64,000 nt of DNA, from positions 197,614-261,613 of the forward strand of contig JAMPHD010000001.1 of assembly GCA_023663635.1 (NCBI GenBank), read 5' to 3'. The position numbers were made by a program, and so were the translations under genes. This document shows, piece after piece, positions 50,057-59,317 of the stretch. The stretch is from Acetatifactor muris. Lineage in GTDB: Bacteria; Bacillota; Clostridia; Lachnospirales; Lachnospiraceae. The notes under the pieces were generated by a model. That model ran no database searches. It worked only from the letters and a program-made list of their open reading frames with translations, and had not been told where the DNA came from. The stretch's first letter is position 1. Each line of letters opens with the position of its first letter.

Positions 50057-50458
50057 ATGACAATGAGCGATCCTATTGCAGATATGCTTACGAGAATCCG
50101 TAATGCCAACACTGCAAAACACGACACAGTTGATGTTCCCTCTTCCAAGATGAAACTGGCCATCGCCGAGATCCTTTTGGAGGAAGGTTATATTAAGAAA
50201 TTCGATCTGATCGATGACGGCAACTTCAAGACTATCCATATCACCTTGAAGTACGGCGCTGACAAGAGCGAGAGAATCATCTCCGGCATCAAGAGGATCT
50301 CCAAGCCTGGTCTTCGCGTATATGCCGGCAAGGAGGAACTGCCCAAGGTACTGGGAGGACTTGGCATTGCCATCATCTCCACCAACCAGGGCGTGATCAC
50401 CGACAAGAAGGCAAGAGAGCTGCAGGTCGGCGGAGAAGTGCTTGCGTTTGTGTGGTAA
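50057..50458 (+). CDS. rpsH: 30S ribosomal protein S8
   Basis: 133 residues. [20 protein letters not shown] start, [20 protein letters not shown] and the C-terminal [20 protein letters not shown]. Central 30S assembly protein, known autogenous regulator of the spc operon in enterobacteria. SD AGGAGG. Followed by an unusually long 267-nt gap. Confidence 0.98.
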   Translation: MTMSDPIADMLTRIRNANTAKHDTVDVPSSKMKLAIAEILLEEGYIKKFDLIDDGNFKTIHITLKYGADKSERIISGIKRISKPGLRVYAGKEELPKVLGGLGIAIISTNQGVITDKKARELQVGGEVLAFVW

Positions 50459-50479
50459 AACGATGAAAAGTTTTTCTAA

Positions 50480-50612
50480 GGCGTCGGAGGACGCCGCCTA
50501 AGAAATTCTAAGTTTCGTCGGGAAGAATCGCGGGGCGATTCTTCCGGGATAAAACCGGAAATAAATTCGGGATAAAACAGGAATGAATCCGGAATAAGAC
50601 CGGAATGAGAAT
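50480..50612 (+). repeat. hairpins and 22-bp tandem repeats in the rpsH-rplF gap
   Basis: Two perfect hairpins, GGCGTC-ggag-GACGCC (50480-50495) and GGAAGAATCG-cgggg-CGATTCTTCC (50521-50545), are followed by three tandem units of about 22-23 bp (50544-50566, 50567-50588, 50589-50612) built on CCGGAATAANACCGGAAT. Neither hairpin has a T-run. Elsewhere in this operon gaps are 10-60 nt, so this 267-nt gap is an insertion. Confidence 0.75.
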
Positions 50613-50725
50613 GTTTTGGTTTTGGGCGCGGGATGTGAAGAGTCCCCGAGTGAGAGTTAAGATCAAAGGCTGTATGGAGCAGCAGAAATCCGACAGGATT
50701 TAAACAAATTATAGGAGGTACGGGC

Positions 50726-51265
50726 ATGTCACGTATAGGAAGAATGCCAATCGCGATTCCCGCAGGTGTGACTGTGGATATTGCAGAAAATAACAAAGTG
50801 ACCGTTAAGGGCCCCAAGGGCACTCTGGAGAGAGTGTTGCCCGCTGAGATGGAGATCAAGGTGGAGGGCGCGGAAGTATTGGTGAGCAGACCCAATGATC
50901 TGAAGAAGATGAAATCACTGCATGGATTGACCAGAACGCTGATCAACAACATGGTGGTCGGCGTCACGGAAGGTTATGAGAAGAAACTTGAGGTGAACGG
51001 CGTGGGTTACAGAGCCGCGAAGTCCGGCAAGAAACTGACTTTGACTCTGGGTTACTCCCATCCCGTGGAGATGACGGATCCCGAGGGTCTTGAGACCACC
51101 GTGGACGGCAATGTCATCACCGTCAAGGGCATTGATAAGGAAAAAGTCGGTCAGTTTGCCGCCGAGATCAGAGATAAGAGAAGACCTGAGCCTTACAAGG
51201 GCAAGGGCATCAAGTATGCTGATGAGGTCATCAGGCGCAAAGTCGGCAAGACCGGTAAGAAATAA
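50726..51265 (+). CDS. rplF: 50S ribosomal protein L6
   Basis: 179 residues. [20 protein letters not shown] start and the C-terminal signature [20 protein letters not shown]. Two related domains. L6 sits near the factor-binding site. SD AGGAGG. Confidence 0.98.
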   Translation: MSRIGRMPIAIPAGVTVDIAENNKVTVKGPKGTLERVLPAEMEIKVEGAEVLVSRPNDLKKMKSLHGLTRTLINNMVVGVTEGYEKKLEVNGVGYRAAKSGKKLTLTLGYSHPVEMTDPEGLETTVDGNVITVKGIDKEKVGQFAAEIRDKRRPEPYKGKGIKYADEVIRRKVGKTGKK

Positions 51266-51285
51266 CAGATAAGGAGAGTATGAAG

Positions 51286-51654
51286 ATGGTTAGTAAAGAG
51301 TCAAGACAAAAAGCTCGCATGAAGAAGCACATGAGAATTCGTAACCGCTTCAGCGGCACTGCCGAGAGACCCCGTCTGGCGGTGTTCAGAAGCAATAATC
51401 ATATGTATGCTCAAGTTATCGATGATACCGTTGGCCATACTTTGGTAGCTGCCTCGACCGTTGAGAAAGAGATCAGAGCTGAACTGAAGAAGACCAATGA
51501 TGTGGATGCGGCAGCATATCTGGGAACCGTGATCGGAAAGAGAGCGCTGGAGAAGGGCATCACGAAGGTGGTCTTTGACAGAGGCGGCTTTATCTATCAG
51601 GGTAAGGTGGCAGCGTTAGCCGAGGCGGCCAGAGAAGCCGGCTTGGAATTCTAG
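51286..51654 (+). CDS. rplR: 50S ribosomal protein L18
   Basis: 122 residues from the ATG at 51286, which gives the usual [11 protein letters not shown] start and a 9-nt SD distance; an ATG two codons earlier (51280) is only 3 nt from the [22 protein letters not shown] and [20 protein letters not shown] are conserved. L18 binds 5S rRNA with L5. Confidence 0.97.
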   Translation: MVSKESRQKARMKKHMRIRNRFSGTAERPRLAVFRSNNHMYAQVIDDTVGHTLVAASTVEKEIRAELKKTNDVDAAAYLGTVIGKRALEKGITKVVFDRGGFIYQGKVAALAEAAREAGLEF

Positions 51655-51674
51655 GAAAGGGAGAGGAATACACC

Positions 51675-52184
51675 ATGAAACACACAATCATAGATGCAAG
51701 CCAGTTGGAGCTGACCGACAAGGTTGTTACCATCAAGCGTGTAACCAAGACTGTAAAAGGTGGACGCAATATGCGTTTTACCGCTCTGGTAGTTGTGGGC
51801 GACGGCAACGGCTATGTGGGCGCGGGTCTGGGAAAGGCCGTTGAAATTCCCGAGGCGATCCGCAAGGGCAAAGAAGACGCAATGAAGCATATCGTGAAGG
51901 TTGCTCTGGATGAGAACAATTCCATCACACATGATTTTATCGGCAAATACGGTTCCGCAAACGTTCTGCTGAAGAAAGCTCCCGAAGGTACCGGTATCAT
52001 CGCGGGCGGTCCTGCCCGTGTGGTCTGTGAGCTTGCGGGCATCAAGAATATCCGTACCAAGTCTCTGGGTTCCAACAACAAGCAGAACGTGGTTCTTGCT
52101 ACAATTTCCGGCCTGAGCCGGTTAAAGTCTCCCGAGGAGGTTGCAAAGAGCCGTGGCAAGTCCGTGGAGGAGGTAACGGCGTGA
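51675..52184 (+). CDS. rpsE: 30S ribosomal protein S5
   Basis: 169 residues. [23 protein letters not shown] with the dsRNA-binding-like fold, [20 protein letters not shown], and [22 protein letters not shown]5 affects decoding accuracy and mRNA entry. SD AAGGGAG. A 64-nt gap follows. Confidence 0.98.
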   Translation: MKHTIIDASQLELTDKVVTIKRVTKTVKGGRNMRFTALVVVGDGNGYVGAGLGKAVEIPEAIRKGKEDAMKHIVKVALDENNSITHDFIGKYGSANVLLKKAPEGTGIIAGGPARVVCELAGIKNIRTKSLGSNNKQNVVLATISGLSRLKSPEEVAKSRGKSVEEVTA

Positions 52185-52248
52185 GTGTCACTGCCACAGC
52201 TGTGTAACAGTCAGGCAGTCGGATTCGCGCTCAAGAAAGGAGATCATC

Positions 52249-52434
52249 ATGGCTGATAAGAAGTTAAAAATTACTTTGGTTAAGTCCACCATCGGCGCCG
52301 TGGCGAAGAATAAAGCAGTTGTTCAATCCATGGGCCTTCGCAAGATTGGCCAGTCCATTATCCTTCCCGATAATGACGCTACCAGGGGACAGATTCGCAA
52401 AGTTGGATACTTGTTAAAAGTAGAAGAAGTTTAA
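52249..52434 (+). CDS. rpmD: 50S ribosomal protein L30
   Basis: 61 residues, normal length. KKLKITLVKSTIGAVAKNKA, VQSMGLRKIGQSIILPDNDA, then IRKVGYLLKVEEV. Small L30 of bacteria. SD AAGGAG. Confidence 0.97.
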   Translation: MADKKLKITLVKSTIGAVAKNKAVVQSMGLRKIGQSIILPDNDATRGQIRKVGYLLKVEEV

Positions 52435-52455
52435 ACAGATAAGGAGGTGTCAGAG

Positions 52456-52896
52456 ATGGAATTGTCCAATTTAAGACCTGCTGCAGGTTCTACACACAAT
52501 GATAATTTTAGGAGAGGCCGGGGACATGGTTCAGGCAACGGCAAGACCGCAGGCAAGGGACACAAGGGTCAGAAGGCCCGTTCCGGAGCTCCCAGACCCG
52601 GTTTTGAGGGTGGTCAGATGCCCTTGTACAGACGTATCCCCAAGAGAGGTTTCACCAACAGAAATAAAAAGGATATCGTTGCTATCAATGTGAGCGCTTT
52701 GGAGCGTTTCGAGGACGGTGTTACCGTTGATGTGGAGACACTGCTCGAGACCGGCGTCATCAGCAGAACGGGTGATGGCGTGAAGGTGCTCGGAAATGGA
52801 GAACTTACCAAGAAACTCAACGTAAAGGTTAATGCCTACAGCGAATCCGCAAAGGAGAAGATCGAGGCGCTTGGTGGAAAAGCAGAGGTGATGTAA
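52456..52896 (+). CDS. rplO: 50S ribosomal protein L15
   Basis: 146 residues from the ATG at 52456 (AAGGAGG 8 nt upstream); a GTG three codons earlier lies within the [42 protein letters not shown] and [19 protein letters not shown] are conserved. Late 50S assembly protein. Overlaps secY by one base (TAATG). Confidence 0.98.
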   Translation: MELSNLRPAAGSTHNDNFRRGRGHGSGNGKTAGKGHKGQKARSGAPRPGFEGGQMPLYRRIPKRGFTNRNKKDIVAINVSALERFEDGVTVDVETLLETGVISRTGDGVKVLGNGELTKKLNVKVNAYSESAKEKIEALGGKAEVM

Positions 52897-54209
52897 TGCT
52901 CACAACTCTCAAAAATGCATTTAAGATCAAGGACATCAGAAAGAAACTTCTGTATACCTTGGGCATGTTGGTGATCATCCGTCTCGGATCTCAGCTGCCT
53001 GCCCCGGGTATCGACGGCGGGTTCTTCAGACAATGGTTTGCCCAACAGGCAGGGGACGCGTTCAGTTTCTTTGACGCGATCACCGGCGGTTCGTTCTTAA
53101 GTATGTCCATTTTTGCATTGAACATCAGCCCGTATATCACTTCCTCCATCATCATGCAGCTGCTCACCATTGCGATCCCCAAACTGGAGGAGATGCAGCG
53201 GGACGGCGAGGATGGCAGAAAGAAGATAGTGGCGATCACCCGATATGTGACGGTGGTCCTGGCCATCATTCAGGCCACGGCCATGGCGGTCGGTTTCGGA
53301 CGTCAGGGTTACCTGACGGAGTACAACGCGCTCAGCGTGATCACCGCAGTCGCGGCGTTGACCGCGGGCAGCGCATTTCTGATGTGGGTAGGCGAGAGGA
53401 TCACGGAGCACGGCGTGGGCAACGGAATCTCCATTGTGTTGGTGATCAATATCATCTCAAGGCTGCCTGAAGACCTGAAGAATCTTTACAGTCAGTTCGT
53501 GGCGGGCAAGGCTCCCGCAACCGCGATCCTGGCCGCGGTGATCATTTTGGCGATCATTCTCGGCATGGTGATCCTCGTCATCATTTTGAATGACGGCGTG
53601 CGCAAGATCCCCGTGCAATACGCCAAGAAGGTGCAGGGACGCAAGATGGTGGGCGGACAGACCTCCAACATTCCGCTGAAGGTCAACACCGCGGGTGTGA
53701 TCCCCATTATCTTTGCGCAGTCCATCATGCAGATGCCCCTCATGATCTGCTCTTTCCTGGGCTATCAGGGAACGGGCGTGTGGGGCCATATCCTTCGCGG
53801 ATTAAATTCTTCAAACTGGTGCAAGCCGAGCGAGCTGATCTATTCCATCGGATTGGTGGTGTATGTTGTGTTGGTCATTTTCTTTGCGTACTTCTACACT
53901 TCCATCACCTTTAATCCGCTGATGATCGCGGACAACATGAAAAAGCAGGGAGGTTTCATCCCCGGCATCAGACCCGGCAAACCCACCAGTGAATATCTGG
54001 ACAAGGTTTTGAACTATATCGTGTTCATCGGAGCGGTAGGTCTGACGATCATTGCCATCATCCCCTATTTCTTCAACGGGGTGTTCGGCGCCAGCGTGTC
54101 TTTCGGCGGCACAAGCCTGATCATTATCGTCAGCGTGGTGTTGGAGACCGTAAAACAGATTGAATCTCAGATGTTGGTTCGCAACTATAAGGGATTTTTG
54201 GAAGACTAA
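52896..54209 (+). CDS. secY: preprotein translocase subunit SecY
   Basis: 437 residues with ten membrane helices. Pore ring and plug region (GSQLPAPGIDGGFFRQWF), ITASIIMQLLTIAIPKLEEM, cytosolic loop IPVQYAKKVQGRKMVGGQTS and LPLKVNTAGVIPIIFAQSI-like segments. SecY forms the SecYEG channel. It ends the spc operon; a strong terminator follows at 54224-54261. Confidence 0.98.
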   Translation: MLTTLKNAFKIKDIRKKLLYTLGMLVIIRLGSQLPAPGIDGGFFRQWFAQQAGDAFSFFDAITGGSFLSMSIFALNISPYITSSIIMQLLTIAIPKLEEMQRDGEDGRKKIVAITRYVTVVLAIIQATAMAVGFGRQGYLTEYNALSVITAVAALTAGSAFLMWVGERITEHGVGNGISIVLVINIISRLPEDLKNLYSQFVAGKAPATAILAAVIILAIILGMVILVIILNDGVRKIPVQYAKKVQGRKMVGGQTSNIPLKVNTAGVIPIIFAQSIMQMPLMICSFLGYQGTGVWGHILRGLNSSNWCKPSELIYSIGLVVYVVLVIFFAYFYTSITFNPLMIADNMKKQGGFIPGIRPGKPTSEYLDKVLNYIVFIGAVGLTIIAIIPYFFNGVFGASVSFGGTSLIIIVSVVLETVKQIESQMLVRNYKGFLED

Positions 54210-54223
54210 ATGACAGACAGCGG

Positions 54224-54261
54224 GCGCATTCGGATGGGAAAGCTTATCCGGATGCGCTTTT
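54224..54261 (+). terminator. terminator after secY
   Basis: A 12-bp stem (GCGCATTCGGAT with ATCCGGATGCGC, one wobble), 10-nt loop, followed by four T and TGC. It separates the S10-spc unit from adk. Confidence 0.8.
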
Positions 54262-54308
54262 GCTGACAAAAAGGATGGGACCTGCTTGCGGTACAGGGTA
54301 TTTTTGGG

Positions 54309-54337
54309 TTGCAAAGCATATGAAAAGAAGTTAAAAT
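54309..54337 (+). promoter_or_regulatory. promoter of adk-map-infA
   Basis: TTGCAA (54309-54314), 17 nt, TAAAAT (54332-54337). Directly after the secY terminator and about 70 nt before the adk start codon. Confidence 0.8.
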
Positions 54338-54410
54338 AGTACTGTCGGACATTATGAGTGAAAATACCATTCCTTTACATGGAATGTTTGCGGAAAGGCG
54401 GATGAAAGAT

Positions 54411-55055
54411 ATGAAGATTATCATGTTGGGCGCGCCCGGCGCCGGCAAAGGCACACAGGCTAAGATGATCGCGGAGAAATACGGGATTCCCCATGTATCC
54501 ACGGGAGATATCTTCCGCGCCAACATCAAGAACGGCACGGAACTGGGTATGGAGGCGAAGAAATACATGGATCAGGGTCTGTTGGTGCCCGATGAGCTGA
54601 CCGTGAAGATCCTTCTGGACAGAGTGGCGCAGCCCGATTGTGCCAAGGGTTATGTGTTGGACGGCTTTCCCAGGACCATTCCTCAGGCCGAAGTGCTCGA
54701 CAAGGCTCTCTCAGAGCTCGGGGACGCCATCGATTATGCCATCAATGTGGATGTGCCCGATGAGAATATCGTGAAGAGAATGTCCGGAAGAAGAGCGTGC
54801 GTCACCTGTGGGGCAACCTACCACATTGAGCATGTTCCCCCCAAGAAGGAGGGCGTGTGCGACAAGTGCGGCTCCGAGTTGGTGCTGCGCGATGACGACA
54901 AGCCGGAGACGGTGTTGAACCGTCTGAAGGTATATCATGAGCAGACGCAGCCGTTGATCGAGTTCTATACGGCCAAGGGCGTGCTGAAGACCGTGGACGG
55001 AACCGTGGATATGCAGGATGTGTTCGGAGCCATTGTGAGTATTTTGGGCGAATGA
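54411..55055 (+). CDS. adk: adenylate kinase
   Basis: 214 residues from the ATG at 54411 (AAAGGCGG 9 nt upstream). P-loop MLGAPGAGKGTQAKMIAEKY, STGDIFRANIKNGTELG, GYVLDGFPRTIPQAE. The LID domain carries a zinc site CVTC ... CDKC, the Gram-positive form. Interconverts ATP + AMP and 2 ADP. Starts a new transcription unit after the secY terminator. Confidence 0.98.
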   Translation: MKIIMLGAPGAGKGTQAKMIAEKYGIPHVSTGDIFRANIKNGTELGMEAKKYMDQGLLVPDELTVKILLDRVAQPDCAKGYVLDGFPRTIPQAEVLDKALSELGDAIDYAINVDVPDENIVKRMSGRRACVTCGATYHIEHVPPKKEGVCDKCGSELVLRDDDKPETVLNRLKVYHEQTQPLIEFYTAKGVLKTVDGTVDMQDVFGAIVSILGE

Positions 55056-55126
55056 TCCGGACGGGAGCGGACTTTTGCGGACGCTCTACGGCAGAGAACA
55101 TGGGATAGGAAGGACGGAAACGCAAG

Positions 55127-55879
55127 ATGGCAATTACGGTCAAATCGGAACGGGAAATTGATCTGATGCGCACATCCTGTAAATTGCTCGCGGATGTGTT
55201 TCAGAATCTGGAGCAGGCGGTGCGACCCGGCATATCCACTCTGGATATTGACAGGATGGGAGAGAAACTGATCCGGGGACATGGCTGCGTGCCTAACTTT
55301 TTGAATTACAACGGATACCCGGCATCCATCTGTGTGTCCGTCAACGAAGAGGTGGTACACGGCATCCCCCGCAGGGATCACATTCTGCAGGAGGGGGATA
55401 TCGTCAGTCTGGACGCCGGACTGATCTACAAGGGATATCATTCCGACATGGCCAGAACCTTTGGGGTGGGCGAGATAGACGAGGAGTCAAGGCTTTTGAT
55501 CGAGCGCACCAGACAGAGTTTTTTTGACGGTATAAAGATGGCCAGAGCGGGCAATCATCTCTTTGAAATTTCCAATGCCATCGACGCCTCCATCAGCCGG
55601 TACGGCTATGGCATCGTGAGGGATCTGGTGGGCCACGGGATCGGCACAAAACTTCATGAGGATCCCCAGATCCCCAATTTCGCGCAGCGCAGGCGGGGAC
55701 CGAAACTGCAGGCGGGCATGACGCTGGCGGTGGAGCCCATGATCAATATGGGGCGTGCGGATGTGGAATGGCTGGATGATGACTGGACCGTGGTGACGGA
55801 GGACGGATCCCGGTCAGCCCATTATGAAAATACGATACTCATCACGGACGGAGATCCGGAGATCCTGACGCTCTATTGA
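55127..55879 (+). CDS. map: methionine aminopeptidase, type I
   Basis: 250 residues. Metal ligands in VSLDAGLIYKGYHSDMARTF (two Asp), VGHGIGTKLHEDPQIPNF (His), EPMINMG (Glu) and a C-terminal Glu in HYENTILIT. Removes the initiator Met from nascent proteins. SD GGAAGGA. The next gene starts 31 nt after its stop. Confidence 0.98.
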   Translation: MAITVKSEREIDLMRTSCKLLADVFQNLEQAVRPGISTLDIDRMGEKLIRGHGCVPNFLNYNGYPASICVSVNEEVVHGIPRRDHILQEGDIVSLDAGLIYKGYHSDMARTFGVGEIDEESRLLIERTRQSFFDGIKMARAGNHLFEISNAIDASISRYGYGIVRDLVGHGIGTKLHEDPQIPNFAQRRRGPKLQAGMTLAVEPMINMGRADVEWLDDDWTVVTEDGSRSAHYENTILITDGDPEILTLY

Positions 55880-55910
55880 GGTCAGGGCGGCGTGAGGCAG
55901 GAGATACGGC

Positions 55911-56183
55911 ATGACAGGACAGTTTGTGACTTCCAAAGCGGGACATGACAAGGATACGCTCTATCTGATCGTGGCGGAGGAGGGCGATTTTGTGGAGCTC
56001 TGCGACGGCAGATCAAGACTCTTGCAGAAACCCAAGAGAAAGCGCAGGAAACATATTCAGCCCATCAACCAAATGGCGGATGAGAGTCTGGTACAGGCGC
56101 TGCTCGGGGGGAAGGCCACGGACGAGAGGATCAGAGCCGCCATAAAGCAGTATACGGCAAAGCGGCAGGGCAATTCATTTTAA
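55911..56183 (+). CDS. KOW-domain RNA-binding protein
   Basis: 90 residues. Opens GQFVTSKAGHDKDTLYLIVA, then EEGDFVELCDGRSRLLQKPK, a KOW-like SH3 barrel, and a basic segment KRKRRKHIQPIN. Similar to the L14e-like proteins often found between map and infA in Clostridia. Probably binds rRNA; precise role unknown. SD CAGGAG. Confidence 0.85.
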   Translation: MTGQFVTSKAGHDKDTLYLIVAEEGDFVELCDGRSRLLQKPKRKRRKHIQPINQMADESLVQALLGGKATDERIRAAIKQYTAKRQGNSF

Positions 56184-56242
56184 AATTGATATATTAAGAT
56201 CCATATTAAAAATCAATATAAGAGAAAAGTTGGAGGAAATGT

Positions 56243-56461
56243 ATGTCAAAGAGTGATGTGATCGAAATTGAGGGAACCGTTGTGGAGAAACTGCCCAACA
56301 CCATGTTCCGCGTGGAGCTGGAGAACGGGCACAGGGTGCTTGCGACCATCAGCGGCAAGCTTCGTCAGAACTTTATCCGGATCCTGCCCGGGGACAGGGT
56401 GACTTTGGAGTTGTCTCCCTACGATCTGACCAAGGGCCGTATCATCTGGAGAGACAAGTAA
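56243..56461 (+). CDS. infA: translation initiation factor IF-1
   Basis: 72 residues, normal length. [52 protein letters not shown] is the OB fold. It blocks the A site during initiation. SD TTGGAGG. The upstream 60 nt contain an AT-rich inverted repeat (ATTGAT with ATCAAT). Confidence 0.98.
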   Translation: MSKSDVIEIEGTVVEKLPNTMFRVELENGHRVLATISGKLRQNFIRILPGDRVTLELSPYDLTKGRIIWRDK

Positions 56462-56464
56462 AAC

Positions 56465-57817
56465 ATGAAGGCGGACATAAAGCGTATTTTGATACATGCG
56501 GCAGTCCTTTTGAGCGGCAGTGTCCTGGCAGGGACACTGCTTTTGACTCTTGTGTTCTGCATCCCCACCGATCGTATGCGGGAGCACGCCTCTTCCTTTG
56601 TGACCTATGTACTGGACGGTGAAAGTCATCTTCCGGACGCGGGATTTTTCAGGCGCATGCGTCTTCATATCGCGCAGGACAGGGAGAGCTACACGGATTC
56701 CATCATGGTACAGTATACCTTTGAGAAAGTGCCGGGGAAAAATGCCTTTGAACATGCCATGTGGGCCTGGCACTATGATATGGAAGAAGAGATCTGGGCC
56801 GCGGAGGAATCCCTGCGGGCGGTGTTGTCGGGGGCGGATACCTCCGGGATGCATCTGCGGGAATACTCCCGCTACTGGCACGGCTATCTGGTGTATCTGA
56901 AACCCCTTCTGTGGCTGATGCGGGGGGATGTCCTCTTGTGGATGGAATTGGCCCTGCAGTTGGCGCTGACGGTTTGGGTGGCGATACTCTGTGTTCGGAA
57001 ACGCCGCGCGGGTCTGATCGCTGCCATGGCAGCCGGAATGCTCTTCATGAAACCGGAGCTGATGGCGGTCTCTCTGACCATGTCGGTCTGTTCCGTGATC
57101 ACATTGGCCGCGCTGTTATTTCTTCTGTTGCGGGGAGATTGGCTGCGGGAGAAGGGCTATCATCCGGAATTTTTCTTCTGTATCGGCATTATGACGGCTT
57201 ATTTTGACTTTCTGACTTATCCGGTGGTGACATTGGGATTTCCGCTGTGCGCGTATTTTCTGACGGCGGAGGAGGAGAAGATTTGGAATTCCCTCCAAAA
57301 GATCATGGGCTATGCCTGCTGTTGGGGCGCGGGATATGTGGGCATGTGGGCCTCCAAGTGGGTGATCGCCGACCTGACCCTGCGCACGGGGACCATCCGG
57401 GACGCGGTCTGGAATGTGCTCGGCAGGACGGAGACCATCGGCGGCAGACCCAGGATGAACGGAGGTCTCTATGTCATCTCCCTGAATCTGCAGGAGTACG
57501 GATCCTCAATCTATACTTGGCTTGCGGCAGCATTGGTTCTTGCGGCGGCGATTTCGGTGGCATGGGCTTTGAGCCGCAGAGTACCCTTTCAGACGGTCTG
57601 CAGGAGAATGTTTCCCTTTGTGATCGCGGGTTTGATCCCCTTTGCCTGGATCGTGGTGGTGCAGCATCACTCCGCGCTGCACGCGAGATTTACGTTCCGC
57701 ATTCTGGGAGTGGCGGCCATGGCGCTCGGCTGCATCTGCGTGCAGATGTTCCGTTTGGTCCGAAAATCCCCTCCCAAAACGGAAAAACCTTTAAAAACAA
57801 CTGAAAAAAACCTGTAA
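56465..57817 (+). CDS. unknown polytopic membrane protein between infA and rpmJ
   Basis: 450 residues with about nine to ten hydrophobic segments and one long extracytoplasmic loop (about residues 35-135) containing [20 protein letters not shown]. Not recognised; the layout (TM1, ~100-residue outer loop, then many helices) recalls GT-C-like or O-antigen-type membrane proteins, but no catalytic DE motif stands out. It begins 3 nt after the infA stop, so it is translationally coupled to infA. Clostridial clusters normally have infA followed directly by rpmJ. An inverted repeat with a T-run and a new promoter follow, restarting transcription for rpmJ. Confidence 0.75.
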   Translation: MKADIKRILIHAAVLLSGSVLAGTLLLTLVFCIPTDRMREHASSFVTYVLDGESHLPDAGFFRRMRLHIAQDRESYTDSIMVQYTFEKVPGKNAFEHAMWAWHYDMEEEIWAAEESLRAVLSGADTSGMHLREYSRYWHGYLVYLKPLLWLMRGDVLLWMELALQLALTVWVAILCVRKRRAGLIAAMAAGMLFMKPELMAVSLTMSVCSVITLAALLFLLLRGDWLREKGYHPEFFFCIGIMTAYFDFLTYPVVTLGFPLCAYFLTAEEEKIWNSLQKIMGYACCWGAGYVGMWASKWVIADLTLRTGTIRDAVWNVLGRTETIGGRPRMNGGLYVISLNLQEYGSSIYTWLAAALVLAAAISVAWALSRRVPFQTVCRRMFPFVIAGLIPFAWIVVVQHHSALHARFTFRILGVAAMALGCICVQMFRLVRKSPPKTEKPLKTTEKNL

Positions 57818-57822
57818 AAATA

Positions 57823-57851
57823 TTGCAATTATGAAAAGACCGTGTTATAAT
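57823..57851 (+). promoter_or_regulatory. promoter of rpmJ-rpsM-rpoA operon
   Basis: TTGCAA (57823-57828), 17 nt, TATAAT (57846-57851), a near-consensus promoter. The start would be near 57858, about 27 nt before the rpmJ start codon. Confidence 0.85.
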
Positions 57852-57868
57852 GTAAAACGGTCTTTTTT
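57834..57868 (+). terminator. inverted repeat/terminator enclosing the -10 box
   Basis: AAAAGACCGT (57834-57843) is perfectly complementary to ACGGTCTTTT (57857-57866), with T6 at 57863-57868. As RNA from upstream it is a terminator for the membrane protein gene; as DNA its 13-nt loop contains the TATAAT of the next promoter. Confidence 0.75.
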
Positions 57869-57884
57869 GAAAGGAGGGTTTAAC

Positions 57885-57998
57885 GTGAAGGTTAGATCAT
57901 CAGTAAAACCGATTTGCGAAAAGTGCAAAATCATCAAGAGAAAAGGACGCATCAGAGTAATCTGTGAGAATCCGAAACACAAACAGAGACAGGGATAA
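57885..57998 (+). CDS. rpmJ: 50S ribosomal protein L36
   Basis: 37 residues with a GTG start at 57885 and AAGGAGG upstream. [17 protein letters not shown] starts the protein, and C11, C14, C27 and H32 form the zinc site (C+ form). L36 is a late 50S protein. It is the first gene of the alpha operon here and is separated from rpsM by a 342-nt leader. Confidence 0.97.
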   Translation: MKVRSSVKPICEKCKIIKRKGRIRVICENPKHKQRQG

Positions 57999-58340
57999 TC
58001 ACCGCTTAAGGACAGGCTTTTAAAGTCTTTAAGTCAGTGAGTTCTTGTCCTGTTGTTATGAGCGGCTGAACCGGGCACGGCCCCGCGGGGAGTGTTCGAT
58101 TATCATATTCAATGTGGATAGAGCTTACGGGAGATTACTTGTTGATACCAAGACGGAATTTTGGGAAACGGCAGGGTATGCGGTCCTACAAGATCTGACG
58201 TCTTGGAAAGATCGGATGTGTGTCCGGTTGGGTGAGAGCCCCAATCAATTAGTAACAAAGAGAGCGCACCAACAAACAGACCAATCGTGCGCGGCGATAT
58301 CCGGGAGACGGAATCGCAAAAGGAAACGGAGGAAACGTAA
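57999..58340 (+). promoter_or_regulatory. long untranslated leader before rpsM
   Basis: 342 nt without a credible gene between rpmJ and rpsM. Pairings visible: AGGACA near 58010 with TGTCCT near 58050, GATCT with AGATC around 58192-58215, and TTGGG-tgagagc-CCCAA around 58228-58246. No standard promoter was found. A structured leader for autogenous control (S4 or S13) is plausible but unproven. Confidence 0.45.
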
Positions 58341-58712
58341 ATGGCTCGTATCGCAGGTGTTGACTTACCTAGAGAGAAACGAATTGAGATCGGTTTGACC
58401 TATGTCTATGGAATCGGAAGATCCACTGCCAACAAGCTCTTGGCTGAGGCGGGCGTGAATCCTGATACCAGAGTGAGAGACATTACCGACGAGGAAGTGA
58501 AGAAACTCACCGAGGCAATTGACAAACTGAATGTTACGGTGGAGGGTGATCTGAGAAGAGAGATCGCTCTGAACATCAAGAGACTGCAGGAGATCGGATG
58601 TTATCGCGGCATCCGTCATCGTAAGGGACTGCCTGTTCGCGGTCAGAATACCAAGAACAACGCAAGAACCCGCAAAGGTCCCAAGCGTACCGTCGCGAAC
58701 AAGAAGAAGTAA
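58341..58712 (+). CDS. rpsM: 30S ribosomal protein S13
   Basis: 123 residues. [28 protein letters not shown], then [12 protein letters not shown] and [20 protein letters not shown]. Head protein that contacts P-site tRNA and 50S bridges. SD CGGAGG. Confidence 0.98.
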   Translation: MARIAGVDLPREKRIEIGLTYVYGIGRSTANKLLAEAGVNPDTRVRDITDEEVKKLTEAIDKLNVTVEGDLRREIALNIKRLQEIGCYRGIRHRKGLPVRGQNTKNNARTRKGPKRTVANKKK

Positions 58713-58784
58713 TCGCGCGCAGACGGTGCGGGGCAAGAGAGCAGCGTAACTGTAAACAACGATAAGAAAGTAGGTTAGTTTAAA

Positions 58785-59186
58785 ATGGCAAAGAAAGTTG
58801 CAACAAGCAGAAAAGTTACAAAAAAACGTGTCAGGAAAAACGTTGAACGCGGACAGGCACATATTCAGTCTTCCTTTAACAACACGATTGTTACATTGAC
58901 TGATACCGAGGGTAATGCGCTCAGTTGGGCAAGTGCCGGTGGTCTGGGCTTTAGAGGTTCAAGGAAATCTACTCCCTATGCTGCACAGATGGCGGCTGAG
59001 ACTGCTGCGAAGGCAGCACTGGTTCATGGTCTCAAGACCGTTGACGTATTTGTCAAGGGTCCCGGTTCAGGCCGTGAGGCAGCGATCAGAGCGCTTTCCG
59101 CTTGTGGTCTCGATGTGGTGAGTATCCGTGACGTGACCCCTGTGCCCCACAACGGATGTCGTCCTCCCAAGCGCCGCAGAGTCTAG
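58785..59186 (+). CDS. rpsK: 30S ribosomal protein S11
   Basis: 133 residues. [40 protein letters not shown] and [20 protein letters not shown]. Platform protein near the mRNA exit. The 131-nt gap to rpsD holds a perfect hairpin CACCCG-tctg-CGGGTG (59271-59286). Confidence 0.98.
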   Translation: MAKKVATSRKVTKKRVRKNVERGQAHIQSSFNNTIVTLTDTEGNALSWASAGGLGFRGSRKSTPYAAQMAAETAAKAALVHGLKTVDVFVKGPGSGREAAIRALSACGLDVVSIRDVTPVPHNGCRPPKRRRV

Positions 59187-59317
59187 TGACGATCCTGCGG
59201 ACGGCAGGGATGTCGAATGTGTATGAAACTGTTACATGTATATGGAACCGTTAAAAAGGTTGGAAGAAGGCACCCGTCTGCGGGTGTTGTAAACAGACAA
59301 AGAAAGGAAATTACAAA

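Noticed and set aside
58045..58398. 117-codon frame across the rpsM leader
   Set aside because: No ATG with an SD, it runs into the start of rpsM in another frame, and the composition is not gene-like.
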